64,000 nucleotides of DNA from Rhodanobacter lindaniclasticus (GTDB lineage Bacteria; Pseudomonadota; Gammaproteobacteria; Xanthomonadales; Rhodanobacteraceae), in assembly GCF_004799035.1 (NCBI RefSeq), contig NZ_MWIO01000008.1, positions 38,585 through 102,584 on the forward strand. The letters are read 5' to 3'. The notes beneath the pieces are model-generated. The model had not been told where the DNA came from. It made no database searches and saw only the letters and a list, made by a program, of their open reading frames with translations. Shown one piece after another: positions 18,164 through 27,226 of this stretch (within the stretch, counting starts at the first letter, position 1; each line of letters begins with the position of its first letter). A program made the translations under genes and the position numbers.

Positions 18164-18529
18164 ATGGTCAAGTTCACGAGCCGTTTGCCGATCGCCATCC
18201 TGCTGGCCGCAGCCGCCGGCCTGGCCGTGCCGTCGATGGCCAGCGCAGCGCAGTCGCGCGAGCATGGCGACAGCCTGCTGATCCACCGCGTGCAGCAGGA
18301 AAAAGGCATGAACCTGCCCAAGCGCGGGCTGAGCATGGCCCAGGTCGAGAAGACCTGGGGCGCGCCTCAGCGCAAGCTGTCCCCGCGTGGCGGCGACACG
18401 GCGAAGCACCCGCAGATCAACCGCTGGGAATACTCGAACTTCATCGTGTACTTCGAGCACAGCCACGTGATCCACTCGGTGCTCAACACGCCCGCGGGCA
18501 ACAACACCGACCCGTCCGCGGTCCACTGA
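18164..18529 (+). CDS. exported protein with SmpA/OmlA (BamE)-like domain
   Basis: A 121-residue protein with a signal peptide (hydrophobic core IAILLAAAAGLAV, cleavage near SMASAA). The mature domain has the BamE-fold signature: GLSMAQVEKTWGAPQRKL followed by WEYSNFIVYFEHSHVIHSVL. There is no lipobox Cys, so it is not BamE itself; it is probably a soluble periplasmic relative. GGAGAGGGGAG lies just before the ATG at 18164, preferred over the ATG at 18149. A strong terminator follows directly, so it is a single-gene unit. Confidence 0.75.
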   Translation: MVKFTSRLPIAILLAAAAGLAVPSMASAAQSREHGDSLLIHRVQQEKGMNLPKRGLSMAQVEKTWGAPQRKLSPRGGDTAKHPQINRWEYSNFIVYFEHSHVIHSVLNTPAGNNTDPSAVH

Positions 18530-18538
18530 TCCATTTCC

Positions 18539-18576
18539 CGCAAACGCGGCCCGTGGCGACACGGGCCGCGTTTGCG
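18539..18576 (+). terminator. intrinsic terminator after the BamE-fold gene
   Basis: A perfect 17-bp stem (CGCAAACGCGGCCCGTG with its complement) and a GCGA loop, starting 9 bases after the stop and followed by a short T run. Confidence 0.8.
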
Positions 18577-18624
18577 TTTGCCTGCGCCTTACAATAAGCG
18601 GCCCGTCTGCACGAGAACCCCGCC

Positions 18625-19659
18625 ATGACCGACTCCACCCTGCGCCTGCCGGCGGAATGGGAACCGCAGGCCGCAGTGCTGATCGCCTGGCCGCACGCCG
18701 GCACCGACTGGGCCGAGCGGCTGGCCACGGTGGAAACCACCTACGTGGCGCTGGCCGCCGCGATCACGCGGTTCCAGTCGCTGATCGTGGTGGTCGCGGA
18801 CATCGCACTGCGCGAGCACGTGCAGTCGCAGCTGCGCGGCGCCGGCGTGGATCCCGCGAGGGTCCGCTTTGTCGAACTGCCCTACGACGACACCTGGCTG
18901 CGCGATTCCGGCCCGATCACGCTCAAGCGCGGCGACGCCGGCTTCCAGCTCACCGATTTCCGCTTCACCGGCTGGGGCGGCAAGTTCGGCGCCGAGCAGG
19001 ACGACGCCCTCGTCGCCGGCCTGGTCGATGCCGGCGTGTTCGGCCAGGCCGCTCACCAGCGCATCGACTGGGCACTGGAAGGCGGCGGCATCGAGAGCGA
19101 CGGCGCGGGCAGCATCCTCACCACATGGCGCTGCCTGGTGCAGCGCCATCCCGAGCAGTCGCGCGAAGAAATGAGCACGATCCTGCGCGACAGCCTGCAC
19201 GCCGACCGCGTGCTGTGGCTGGACTACGGCTACCTGGAGGGCGACGACACCGACGCGCACATCGACACGCTGGCCCGTTTCGCGCCCGGCGACCGCATCG
19301 TGTTCCAGGCCTGCGACGATCCCGTCGACCCGCATCACGACGAACTGCAACGCATGGCCGCCGAACTGGCCGCGCTGCGCACCACGGACGGCCGCCCGTA
19401 CCGGTTGTACCCGCTGCCATGGGCCAAGCCCATCCTCGACGAGGGCCGCCGGCTTGCCGCGTCCTACGCGAACTACCTGATCGTCAACGGCGCCGTGCTG
19501 GTGCCCGCCTACGGCGACCGTGCCGACGACGAAGCCGCGCGCATCATCGGCACCGCGCATCCGGGCCGCGAGGTGGTGCAAGTGCCCTGCCGCCCGCTGA
19601 TCTGGCAGAACGGCAGCCTGCACTGCATCACCATGCAACTGCCGGCCGGGATGATCTGA
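18625..19659 (+). CDS. aguA: agmatine deiminase
   Basis: A 344-residue member of the peptidyl-arginine-deiminase-type family that converts agmatine to N-carbamoylputrescine. It starts with the family's PAEWEPQAAVLIAWPH. It has LPYDDTWLRDSGP and a Gly-rich GGGIES segment. It ends with the catalytic-Cys region NGSLHCITMQLPAG. The gene for the next step, aguB, follows on the same strand after 99 bases, completing the two-step agmatine-to-putrescine route. Confidence 0.95.
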   Translation: MTDSTLRLPAEWEPQAAVLIAWPHAGTDWAERLATVETTYVALAAAITRFQSLIVVVADIALREHVQSQLRGAGVDPARVRFVELPYDDTWLRDSGPITLKRGDAGFQLTDFRFTGWGGKFGAEQDDALVAGLVDAGVFGQAAHQRIDWALEGGGIESDGAGSILTTWRCLVQRHPEQSREEMSTILRDSLHADRVLWLDYGYLEGDDTDAHIDTLARFAPGDRIVFQACDDPVDPHHDELQRMAAELAALRTTDGRPYRLYPLPWAKPILDEGRRLAASYANYLIVNGAVLVPAYGDRADDEAARIIGTAHPGREVVQVPCRPLIWQNGSLHCITMQLPAGMI

Positions 19660-19758
19660 GCGGAGAATGAAATGCGGTGCCGGCACTTGCCGCCCCATGC
19701 ACAATCGCCCCTGCGCGGTTCGCTACACTAGGACGTCACGCCACAGGCGGCAGGAACC

Positions 19759-20652
19759 ATGATGACCCGCAAGACCCTCAAGGTCGCGCTGCTGCAGGAG
19801 ACCGACCGCGGCAGCCGCGACGCCAACCTGGATGCGATCGAAGCGGGATTGCGCGAAGCCGCAGCCATTGGTGCGGAACTGGTGCTGCTGCAGGAGCTGC
19901 ACAACGGCCCGTACTTCTGCCAGCGCGAATCGGTCGAGGTGTTCGACCAGGCTGAAAGCATCCCCGGCCCCGGCACCGAGCGCATCGGCAAGCTGGCCGC
20001 GGAACTGAAGCTGGTGGTGGTCGCCTCGCTGTTCGAGCGCCGCGCCGCCGGGCTGTATCACAACACCGCCGTGGTGTTCGACCGCTCGGCCGCGATCGCC
20101 GGCATCTATCGCAAGATGCACATCCCCGACGATCCCGGTTTCTACGAGAAGTTCTACTTCACGCCGGGCGACCTGGGTTTCGAACCGATCGACACCTCGG
20201 TTGGCCGCCTCGGCGTGCTGGTGTGCTGGGACCAGTGGTATCCGGAAGCGGCGCGCCTGATGGCGCTGGCCGGCGCCGAGCTGCTGCTCTACCCCACCGC
20301 GATCGGTTGGGACCCTGCCGACGAGCAAGCCGAGAAGGACCGCCAGCGCGACGCCTGGATCACCGTGCAGCGCGGCCACGCCGTGGCCAACGGCCTGCCC
20401 CTGCTCGCCTGCAACCGCACCGGCTTCGAGAGCGATCCGGCTGACGCGGCCTCGGGTATCCAGTTCTGGGGTTCCAGCTTCGTCGCCGGCCCGCAAGGCG
20501 AATTCCTGGCCCAGGCGGGTACCGATGCCCGCGAGCTGCTGCTGGCCGACATCGACCTGGGTCGCAGCGAGAATGTGCGCCGGATCTGGCCGTTCCTGCG
20601 CGATCGCCGCATCGACGCCTACGCCGATCTGCTGAAGCGCTTCCGTGACTGA
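19759..20652 (+). CDS. aguB: N-carbamoylputrescine amidase
   Basis: A 297-residue nitrilase-superfamily enzyme that hydrolyses N-carbamoylputrescine to putrescine, CO2 and ammonia. The Glu-Lys-Cys triad is visible in LLQELHNGPYFC (Glu), YRKMHIPDDPGFYEKFYF (Lys) and LVCWDQWYPEAARL (Cys). Two adjacent ATGs exist at 19759 and 19762; AGGA upstream fits either. A TACACT box at 19724-19729 may be its own promoter. Confidence 0.95.
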   Translation: MMTRKTLKVALLQETDRGSRDANLDAIEAGLREAAAIGAELVLLQELHNGPYFCQRESVEVFDQAESIPGPGTERIGKLAAELKLVVVASLFERRAAGLYHNTAVVFDRSAAIAGIYRKMHIPDDPGFYEKFYFTPGDLGFEPIDTSVGRLGVLVCWDQWYPEAARLMALAGAELLLYPTAIGWDPADEQAEKDRQRDAWITVQRGHAVANGLPLLACNRTGFESDPADAASGIQFWGSSFVAGPQGEFLAQAGTDARELLLADIDLGRSENVRRIWPFLRDRRIDAYADLLKRFRD

Positions 20653-20687
20653 CCCTTGGCGATCATCCTTGATCGCGAAGATCAAAA

Positions 20688-20758
20688 GGCGGCCATCCAT
20701 GGCCGCACTCTCAGATTTGGGCTTGTGCCGCAGGGGCCTCACCCCCATCCATGGCTTG
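20688..20758. repeat. interspersed repeat with GGCCATCCATGG core
   Basis: The aguB-traB spacer holds GCGGCCATCCATGGCCGC, a self-complementary stem with a 4-base loop, and a second CCATCCATGG about 50 bases on. The same core appears twice in the asnB 5' UTR. Confidence 0.6.
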
Positions 20759-20786
20759 TCTCCCCGTTGACTGGCGCGCCGTCCGC

Positions 20787-22019
20787 ATGAGTGTTCCCGA
20801 AACCGCAATCGCCCCGCCGGCGGCCCTCGAAGGACAGCCGCTGGAGCGCGTGCAGCGCGACGGCGTCGAGTACGTGGTGCTGGGTACCGCCCACGTCTCG
20901 CGCAGCAGCATGGAGGCGGTCGAGGCACTGCTGGCCAGCGAGCATTTCGACGCGGTGGCGGTGGAATTGTGCGAAAGCCGCGCGCAGGGCATGCGCGACC
21001 CGGAAGCGTTCAAGCAGATGGATCTGTTCCAGGTGATCCGCCAGGGCAAGGCCGGCATGGTCGTTGCCAGCCTGGTGCTGTCCACCTTCCAGAAGCGCCT
21101 GGCCGACCAGTCCGGCATCCAGCCCGGCGCCGAGATGAAGGCTGCGATGGATGGTGCCGCCGCGCACGACGTACCGCTGTGGCTGATCGACCGCGAAGTC
21201 GGCACCACGCTGAAACGCGCCTGGCGCAGCGTGGGCTTCTGGCAGCGTTTCGGCTTGCTCGGCGGGCTCGCCGCCAGCATCTTCGAACGCAACGACATCG
21301 CCAGGGACGAAGTGGAAAAGCTCAAGCAGAGCGACCTGCTGGAAAGCGCTTTCAGCGAGTTTGCCAGCGGCTCGAAACCGCTGTACGAAAGCCTGATCGG
21401 CGAGCGCGATGCCTACATGGCGGCGCGCCTGCGCGAGGAAGCCGCGCGCACTCCGTCAGACGAGCCGCGGCGCGTGCTGGTGGTGATCGGCGCCGGTCAT
21501 CTCAAGGGCCTGTGCTCGCTGCTGCGCGAACAGCACGACGATCCGGCGCGCATCGTCACCGAACTCGCGCAGACCCCGCCCAAGGCAAGCTGGCCGAAAT
21601 GGGTCGCCGCCGGCCTGGTGCTGCTGGTGTTCGCCGCGATCGCCTGGGCATTCCATCGCAACGCCGCCCTGGGTACGCAGGCGCTGATGGCCTGGATACT
21701 GTTCACCGGCGGCTTTGCCGCCCTGGGCGCGGTGGCCGCCGGCAGCCATCCGTTGAGCGTCGCCGCCGCTTTCGTCGCCGCTCCGATCAAGCCATTCCGC
21801 CCCGGCATTCCCGCCGGCGGCATCAGCGCGATGGCCGAAGCCTGGGTGCGTCGTCCACGCGTGGCCGACTTCGACAGCTTGCGCGAAGACATCGTGCACT
21901 GGACCGGCTGGTGGAAGAACCGCGTGGCGCGCACCCTGCTCAACTTCACCCTGGTCAGCGTGGGTACCCTGATCGGCGAATACAGCGCCGGTTTCCACAT
22001 CGTCAAAAGCCTGTTCTGA
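20787..22019 (+). CDS. TraB family membrane protein
   Basis: A 410-residue protein of the TraB/PrgY family, named after enterococcal pheromone-shutdown proteins but broadly distributed with unknown biochemical role. The N-terminal domain has the family's VVLGTAHVSRSSMEAVEALL and a VAVELCESRAQGM segment. VIGAGHLKGL closes the soluble domain at about 240. At least three hydrophobic segments follow (about 265-283, 290-312, 375-400), placing the C-terminal half in the membrane. The ATG at 20787 (MSVPETAIAPP) is preferred to an upstream ATG because the extra residues lie in repeat DNA. Confidence 0.82.
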   Translation: MSVPETAIAPPAALEGQPLERVQRDGVEYVVLGTAHVSRSSMEAVEALLASEHFDAVAVELCESRAQGMRDPEAFKQMDLFQVIRQGKAGMVVASLVLSTFQKRLADQSGIQPGAEMKAAMDGAAAHDVPLWLIDREVGTTLKRAWRSVGFWQRFGLLGGLAASIFERNDIARDEVEKLKQSDLLESAFSEFASGSKPLYESLIGERDAYMAARLREEAARTPSDEPRRVLVVIGAGHLKGLCSLLREQHDDPARIVTELAQTPPKASWPKWVAAGLVLLVFAAIAWAFHRNAALGTQALMAWILFTGGFAALGAVAAGSHPLSVAAAFVAAPIKPFRPGIPAGGISAMAEAWVRRPRVADFDSLREDIVHWTGWWKNRVARTLLNFTLVSVGTLIGEYSAGFHIVKSLF

Positions 22020-22077
22020 CCCGCGTGCTAGCATTCGCGCCGCTGCGGGCGGCACCCTTCGCGGCGTGCGCACTCCG

Positions 22078-22164
22078 GCCCGGGTGGCGAAACTGGTATA
22101 CGCAAGGGACTTAAAATCCCTCCGCCGCAAGGCGATGCGGGTTCGACCCCCGCCCCGGGCACCA
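22078..22164 (+). tRNA. tRNA-Leu(TAA)
   Basis: 87 nt including encoded CCA. The acceptor stem GCCCGGG pairs with CCCGGGC. Anticodon TAA lies in loop CTTAAAA. A long class II variable arm and the T-loop GTTCGACCC are visible. TAGCAT preceded by TGC at 22029-22034 may be the promoter. It faces tRNA-Cys and tRNA-Gly on the other strand. Confidence 0.96.
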
Positions 22165-22180
22165 CCCATCGCCAGACAGC

Positions 22181-22207
22181 AAAAAGCCCGCCATTGGCGG
22201 GCTTTTT
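22181..22207. terminator. bidirectional terminator between tRNA-Leu and tRNA-Cys
   Basis: AAAAAGCCCGCC, a 3-base loop ATT, then GGCGGGCTTTTT. The A and T tracts make it usable from both convergent sides. Confidence 0.9.
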
Positions 22208-22236
22208 GTCGGGCTGCCGTGGCAGCCGCGATGCAA

Positions 22237-22310
22237 TGGAGGCCTAGGTCGGAATCGAACCGGCGTACGCGGATTTGCAGTCCGCTGCATGACCACTCTG
22301 CCACCAGGCC
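22237..22310 (-). tRNA. tRNA-Cys(GCA)
   Basis: 74 nt including encoded CCA. The acceptor GGCCTGG pairs with CTAGGCC with one G-U. Anticodon GCA lies in loop CTGCAAA, and the T arm contains GGTTCGATT. Confidence 0.96.
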
Positions 22311-22370
22311 GTTGCTTGATGCACGCAATCATCGTGACAAGACGATCATCGCATATTCCCCGGAAAACAA

Positions 22371-22390
22371 AACCCCGGTGATCCGGGGTT
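22371..22390 (-). terminator. hairpin between tRNA-Gly and tRNA-Cys
   Basis: AACCCCGG/CCGGGGTT stem with a 4-base loop, followed on the minus strand by TTTGTTTT. It may limit or process read-through from pgsA/tRNA-Gly into tRNA-Cys. Confidence 0.55.
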
Positions 22391-22402
22391 CCGTGCAAAT
22401 CC

Positions 22403-22478
<76 letters not shown>

Positions 22479-22515
22479 ATCGGAGCCGCGCATTCTAATA
22501 CGTGGATCGGCGTCG

Positions 22516-23112
22516 TCAAGTCGGCTTGTTCGACGCATCGTCGCGCAGCATCGGCCAGGCCGCGCGCAGGTAGTACAGCCCGGACCAGATGGTCAGGATG
22601 CCGGCGATCACCAGCAAGGCCTCGCCGATGTGGTACAGCCGCAGCGCCGTGGCTTCCTTCTCGTGCTGCACGATCAGGACCACCAGCGCCACCATCTGCA
22701 TCACGGTCTTGAGCTTGCCGATCATCGCGACTTTCACGGTGGCGCTCATGCCGATCTTGGCCATCCACTCGCGCAGCGCCGAGACACTGATCTCGCGCCC
22801 GACGATGACCGCGGCCGTCACCGCCATCAGGATGCCGGACCAGCCACTGCTCGGGTGCGACTGCACCAGCAGGAACAGCGTCACCGCCACCATCAGCTTG
22901 TCCGCCACGGGGTCGAGGAACGCACCGAACGCCGAGGTGAGTTTCATCCGCCGGGCAAGATAGCCATCCAGCCAGTCGGTGACGGCGGCCAGGATGAACA
23001 CGATGGCGGCCGTGATGTTGTGGCCGCGGAACGGCAGGTAAAACACCACGATCATCACCGGCAGCAATGCCACGCGGAAAAGGGTCAGCCAGGTCGGCAG
23101 GTTGATGCGCAT
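22516..23112 (-). CDS. pgsA: CDP-diacylglycerol-glycerol-3-phosphate 3-phosphatidyltransferase
   Basis: A 198-residue inner-membrane CDP-alcohol phosphatidyltransferase that makes phosphatidylglycerol phosphate, the committed step to phosphatidylglycerol and cardiolipin. The family motif DGxxARx8GxxxDxxxD is present as DGYLARRMKLTSAFGAFLD. Four or more hydrophobic segments are visible. It begins MRINLPTWLTLFRVALLPV, the usual N terminus. Downstream of uvrC and upstream of tRNA-Gly, it keeps the E. coli uvrC-pgsA-glyW order. Confidence 0.95.
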   Translation of the reverse strand: MRINLPTWLTLFRVALLPVMIVVFYLPFRGHNITAAIVFILAAVTDWLDGYLARRMKLTSAFGAFLDPVADKLMVAVTLFLLVQSHPSSGWSGILMAVTAAVIVGREISVSALREWMAKIGMSATVKVAMIGKLKTVMQMVALVVLIVQHEKEATALRLYHIGEALLVIAGILTIWSGLYYLRAAWPMLRDDASNKPT

Positions 23113-23184
23113 GATTCGTCCTGAAGGTTTGTTGCAGTTTCGCACGTCGCCATGCCGCTGCCACGTGATGGTGCCTGCCGGCAT

Positions 23185-25026
23185 TCAGCCATGCAGGCTG
23201 GCGTAGATCTTCTCGGCCAGGTTTCGGTCGATGCCCTTCACTTGCATCAACTCCTCCACCCCCGCGGCCTCCACACCCTGCATGCCGCCAAAGGCCTTCA
23301 GCAGCAACGACCTCCGCCGCGCGCCGATGCCCGGGATGTCCTCCAGCACGCTGCGCTCGCGCGCCTTCTCGCGCCGCTTGCGATGGCCGCTGATGGCAAA
23401 GCGATGCGCCTCGTCGCGCACCGCCGCGACCAGGTGCAATGCCGGCGACGACGAGCCTGGATGCAGTTCGCGATCCACGCTGCCCGCCTCGTGCCGCGCG
23501 AGCACCAGGGTTTCCTCGCCGGCACGCCGGCCCGGCCCCTTGGCCACGCCGACCACCTCGATGCCATCGACCCCCAGGTCGCGCAACACCTCCAGCGCCT
23601 GCGCCACCTGCCCGCCGCCGCCGTCGATCAACAGCACATCGGGACGCACGCCCTCGCCTTCAGCCACCTTGCGAAAACGCCGGGTCAGCGCCTGGTGCAT
23701 GGCCGCGTAGTCGTCACCGGGCGTGATGCCGGCGATGTTGAAGCGGCGGTAGTGCGATTTCTCGGGACCTTCCGGGCCGAACACCACGCACGAGGCCACG
23801 GTGAGCTCGCCCATCGTGTGGCTGATGTCGAAGCATTCGATCCGGCGCGGCATGTCCTCCAGCCCCAGCACTTTCTGCAAATCGTCGAAACGCGTGCCCA
23901 GCGTCTGCCGGCTGGCCAGCCGCGCGGTAAGCGAGGCCTGGGCGTTGCGCTCGGCCATCTGCAGGAATTGCGCACGGTCCCCGCGCACGCTGGACTTGAG
24001 CTCCACCGCGTGGCCGGCATGCTGGCCCAGCACCTCGGCGAGAATGACCTGGTCGGGCAACGCCACACCCAGGATCAGCTCGCGCGGCACCGGCCGATCC
24101 AGGTAGTACTGCGCGATGAACTGCGCCAGCACGTCGACCGGCGTGGCATCCAGTGGCAGCCGCGGGAAGAAATCCCGGGTTCCCAGGCTGATGCCGTCGC
24201 GGAAAAACAGCACACTGACGCAGGCCATGCCGGCCTCGATGCGGCAGGCGAGCACGTCCATGTCGGCGCTGGCACCACGCACGTGGTGCTGCGCCTGCAA
24301 CTGGCGCAGCGCAGCGACCTGGTCACGCAGTTTCGCGGCGCGCTCGAACTGCAACGACTGGCTGGCCTGCTCCATCGCCGCGGCCAGTTCGTCGATCACC
24401 GCGTTGCTGCGCCCTTCCAGGAACATCTCGGCATGGCGCACGTCCTGGCGATAGTCCTCGACGCTGATCAGCCCCACGCACGGGGCGCTGCAGCGACCGA
24501 TCTGGTACAGCAGGCACGGGCGCGTACGATTGCGGAAATAGCTGTCCTCGCACTGGCGCACCTTGAACAGCTTCTGCATCAGATTGAGGCTTTCACGCAC
24601 CGCATGGGCGCTGGGATACGGCCCGAAGTAGCGACCCGGCAGGTTTTTCGCGCCGCGGTGGAAGGCCAGCCGCGGATAGTCCTCGCCGCTGGAGAGGTAG
24701 ATGTAGGGATAGCTCTTGTCGTCGCGCAGCAGGATGTTGTAGCGCGGCTTGAGCGACTTGATCAGCTGCGATTCCAGCAGCAGCGCTTCACCCTCGGTAC
24801 GCGTCACCGTGATCTCGACGCGGGCGATCTGCGCCACCATCGCGGCGATCCGCGCCTCCGTCGGCGGCTTCAGGAAATAGCTGCCGACGCGCTTCTTCAG
24901 ATTGCTGGCCTTGCCCACGTAGAGCAACTCGCCCGCCGCGTCGAAGTGGCGGTAGACGCCCGGCGACGTGGTGAGCGTGCGGAGGAAAGCCTTGCCGTCG
25001 AAGGGGGGCGGGTGCGGGGACTGCAT
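23185..25026 (-). CDS. uvrC: excinuclease ABC subunit C
   Basis: A 613-residue nuclease making the 3' and 5' incisions in nucleotide excision repair. Domains in order: GIY-YIG nuclease (SPGVYRHFDAAGELLYVGKA near 21-40), a Cys-containing CEDSYFRNRTRPCLLYQIGRC region, UVR motif at about 205-240, an RNase H-like endonuclease with ECFDISHT and LLIDGGGGQVAQA, and C-terminal helix-hairpin-helix motifs (LEDIPGIGARRRSLLL). Full length. Confidence 0.97.
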   Translation of the reverse strand: MQSPHPPPFDGKAFLRTLTTSPGVYRHFDAAGELLYVGKASNLKKRVGSYFLKPPTEARIAAMVAQIARVEITVTRTEGEALLLESQLIKSLKPRYNILLRDDKSYPYIYLSSGEDYPRLAFHRGAKNLPGRYFGPYPSAHAVRESLNLMQKLFKVRQCEDSYFRNRTRPCLLYQIGRCSAPCVGLISVEDYRQDVRHAEMFLEGRSNAVIDELAAAMEQASQSLQFERAAKLRDQVAALRQLQAQHHVRGASADMDVLACRIEAGMACVSVLFFRDGISLGTRDFFPRLPLDATPVDVLAQFIAQYYLDRPVPRELILGVALPDQVILAEVLGQHAGHAVELKSSVRGDRAQFLQMAERNAQASLTARLASRQTLGTRFDDLQKVLGLEDMPRRIECFDISHTMGELTVASCVVFGPEGPEKSHYRRFNIAGITPGDDYAAMHQALTRRFRKVAEGEGVRPDVLLIDGGGGQVAQALEVLRDLGVDGIEVVGVAKGPGRRAGEETLVLARHEAGSVDRELHPGSSSPALHLVAAVRDEAHRFAISGHRKRREKARERSVLEDIPGIGARRRSLLLKAFGGMQGVEAAGVEELMQVKGIDRNLAEKIYASLHG

Positions 25027-25073
25027 GGGAGGATTCTAGCGGCAGCGGGTGGCGACGCTCCCGATATGGAGCC

Positions 25074-25853
25074 TCACGAGTGCGAGTGCAACCACAGTTC
25101 GGCGCGTTCCAGATCCGCCTCGGTATCGATGCCCGGGGGAAACGGCTCGGGGGTCAGTCGCACCGCGATCGCGTAGCCGTGCTCGAGCACGCGCAACTGC
25201 TCCAGCGATTCGGTCTGTTCCAGCGGGGTGCGCGGCAGCTGCGTGTAGCGGCGCAGGAACCCGGCCCGATAGGCATAGATACCGATGTGGCGCAGGAACG
25301 GCGTACCCGACGGCAGCGCATGCCGATCCGTCGCGAACGCATCACGCGCCCACGGCATCGGCGCGCGACTGAAATACAGTGCGCGCCCGTTGCCGGTGCG
25401 TACCAGTTTCACCACGTTCGGATCGAACAGCTCCTCGGCGTCGATGATCGGCGTGGCCAGTGTGGCCATCGGCGCGTCATCGCCCGCCAGCGCCTGGGCG
25501 ACCGCGCGGATGCCGGCGGCCGGCGCGAACGGTTCGTCGCCCTGCAGGTTGACCACGATGCTGTCGTCGGCCCAGCCGAGCTGCTCGGCGCACTCGGCCA
25601 GCCGGTCGCTGCCGGAGGCGTGGTCTCGGCGGGTCATGCAGATCTGCACCTCGTGCTGGCCGGCCAGCGCCTCGGCGATCCGCTCGTCGTCCACCGCCAC
25701 CACCACGCGGCTGGCGCCGGCCTGTAGTGCGCGCTGCGCCACGCGCACGACCATCGGCACCCCGCCGATCTCGCGTAGCGGCTTGGCAGGCAGCCGGGTC
25801 GAGCCGTATCGGGCGGGGATCGCCACGATGAACGAGGGTGAGGCAAGCGACAT
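25074..25853 (-). CDS. kdsB: 3-deoxy-manno-octulosonate cytidylyltransferase
   Basis: A 259-residue CMP-KDO synthetase that activates KDO for lipid A-core assembly in the cytoplasm. It has the nucleotide-binding N terminus [19 protein letters not shown] and the [10 protein letters not shown] motif that binds CTP/Mg. The [15 protein letters not shown] segment near the C terminus is typical. The start at 25853 is chosen at MSLASPSF. Confidence 0.95.
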   Translation of the reverse strand: MSLASPSFIVAIPARYGSTRLPAKPLREIGGVPMVVRVAQRALQAGASRVVVAVDDERIAEALAGQHEVQICMTRRDHASGSDRLAECAEQLGWADDSIVVNLQGDEPFAPAAGIRAVAQALAGDDAPMATLATPIIDAEELFDPNVVKLVRTGNGRALYFSRAPMPWARDAFATDRHALPSGTPFLRHIGIYAYRAGFLRRYTQLPRTPLEQTESLEQLRVLEHGYAIAVRLTPEPFPPGIDTEADLERAELWLHSHS

Positions 25854-25915
25854 CGGTCGATCCTTGGCTGCACGTGAAAGCAGGCGTCCACGATACAACG
25901 ACTGCCGCGACGGGT

Positions 25916-27226
25916 TCAGCTCGCGTCGCGCAGGGCGAACCCGCAGCCGTTGGCCAGCTCGCGGAAGCCGGGGAACGAGGTGGCCACGTGGCGGCAGTCG
26001 TTGATCCGCACCGGTCCGATGGCGCGCAGGCCCGCCACCGCGAAGCTCATTGCGATGCGATGGTCGGTGAGGCTTTCCACCGTGCCGGCGCCGATCGGCC
26101 CGCCCTCGACGATCGCGCCGTCCGGGGTCTCTTCGATCCTCACGCCCAGCGCGCGCAGCCCCGCCGCCATGGTGGCGATGCGATCGGATTCCTTCACCCG
26201 CAACTCCGCCGCGCCGCGGACCACCGTGCGGCCCGACGCGACGGCAGCTGCGATGAACAGGACCGGGAACTCGTCGATCATGTCCGGCACCAGTGCGACG
26301 GGCAACTCGATGCCGTGCAACGGCGCGTGGCGGACCACCAGGTCGCCCACCGGTTCACCGCCGGCCTCGCGTTCGCGTTCTACCACGATATCCGCGCCCA
26401 TCAGGCGCAGCGCCTGCAGCAGGCCGGTACGACGCGGATTGAGGCCCACCCCCGGCATGCGCAGTTGCGAACCCGGCACGATGCTGGCGGCGACCAGGAA
26501 GAACGCTGCCGACGAGAAGTCCGCCGGCACCTCGACGTCGACCGCGCGCAGGGCGTGGCCGCCGTCGAGCCGGGCACGACCCGGCGCAAACTCGATCGGC
26601 CAGCCGAACGCAGCCAGCATGCGTTCGGTGTAGTCGCGGGTCGGGTGCGGTTCGAGGATCTCGGTGGTGCCCTGCGCATACAGGCCGGCCAGCAGCAAGG
26701 CGGACTTCACCTGCGCGCTGGCCACCGGCAACTCATAGCGGATGCCGCGCAAGGCGCTGCCGCCGTGAAGCCGCAGCGGTGGCAGGCCGTCATGGCTGTC
26801 GATGCGTGCACCCATCTGCGCCAACGGATCGGTCACCCGGCGCATCGGCCGCTTCGACAACGAGGCGTCGCCCACCAGCACGCTGTCGAACGACTGCCCG
26901 GCCAGCAGGCCGGCCAGCAGGCGCATGCCGGTACCGGCATTGCCGCAGTCCAGCGGTTGCGTGGCCCCGCGCAGGCCGTGCAGGCCCTCGCCGTGGACGA
27001 TGCGCTCGCCCTCCGTCGGCGCCTCGATGCGTACGCCGAGCTGGGCCAGCACTGCGGCCGTGGCGCGCGTGTCCTCGCCCTCGAGGAAACCGCGGATGCG
27101 CGAACACCCTTCGGCGATGGCCGCCAGCATCAGCGCCCGATGCGAGATCGACTTGTCGCCCGGCACGGCGACGCTGCCGTGCAAGGGACCGCCTGCGCCG
27201 CTGAGCCAGTCCAGCCGTGCGCTCAA
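25916..27226 (-). CDS. aroA: 3-phosphoshikimate 1-carboxyvinyltransferase (EPSP synthase)
   Basis: A 436-residue shikimate-pathway enzyme joining shikimate 3-phosphate and phosphoenolpyruvate. It has [13 protein letters not shown] near residue 20, [16 protein letters not shown] near 85-100, and [11 protein letters not shown] near 330. No ATG fits: the TTG at 27226 overlaps the pheA stop (TTGA), giving translational coupling and a family-length protein. It is the third gene of the serC-pheA-aroA run. Confidence 0.95.
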   Translation of the reverse strand: MSARLDWLSGAGGPLHGSVAVPGDKSISHRALMLAAIAEGCSRIRGFLEGEDTRATAAVLAQLGVRIEAPTEGERIVHGEGLHGLRGATQPLDCGNAGTGMRLLAGLLAGQSFDSVLVGDASLSKRPMRRVTDPLAQMGARIDSHDGLPPLRLHGGSALRGIRYELPVASAQVKSALLLAGLYAQGTTEILEPHPTRDYTERMLAAFGWPIEFAPGRARLDGGHALRAVDVEVPADFSSAAFFLVAASIVPGSQLRMPGVGLNPRRTGLLQALRLMGADIVVEREREAGGEPVGDLVVRHAPLHGIELPVALVPDMIDEFPVLFIAAAVASGRTVVRGAAELRVKESDRIATMAAGLRALGVRIEETPDGAIVEGGPIGAGTVESLTDHRIAMSFAVAGLRAIGPVRINDCRHVATSFPGFRELANGCGFALRDAS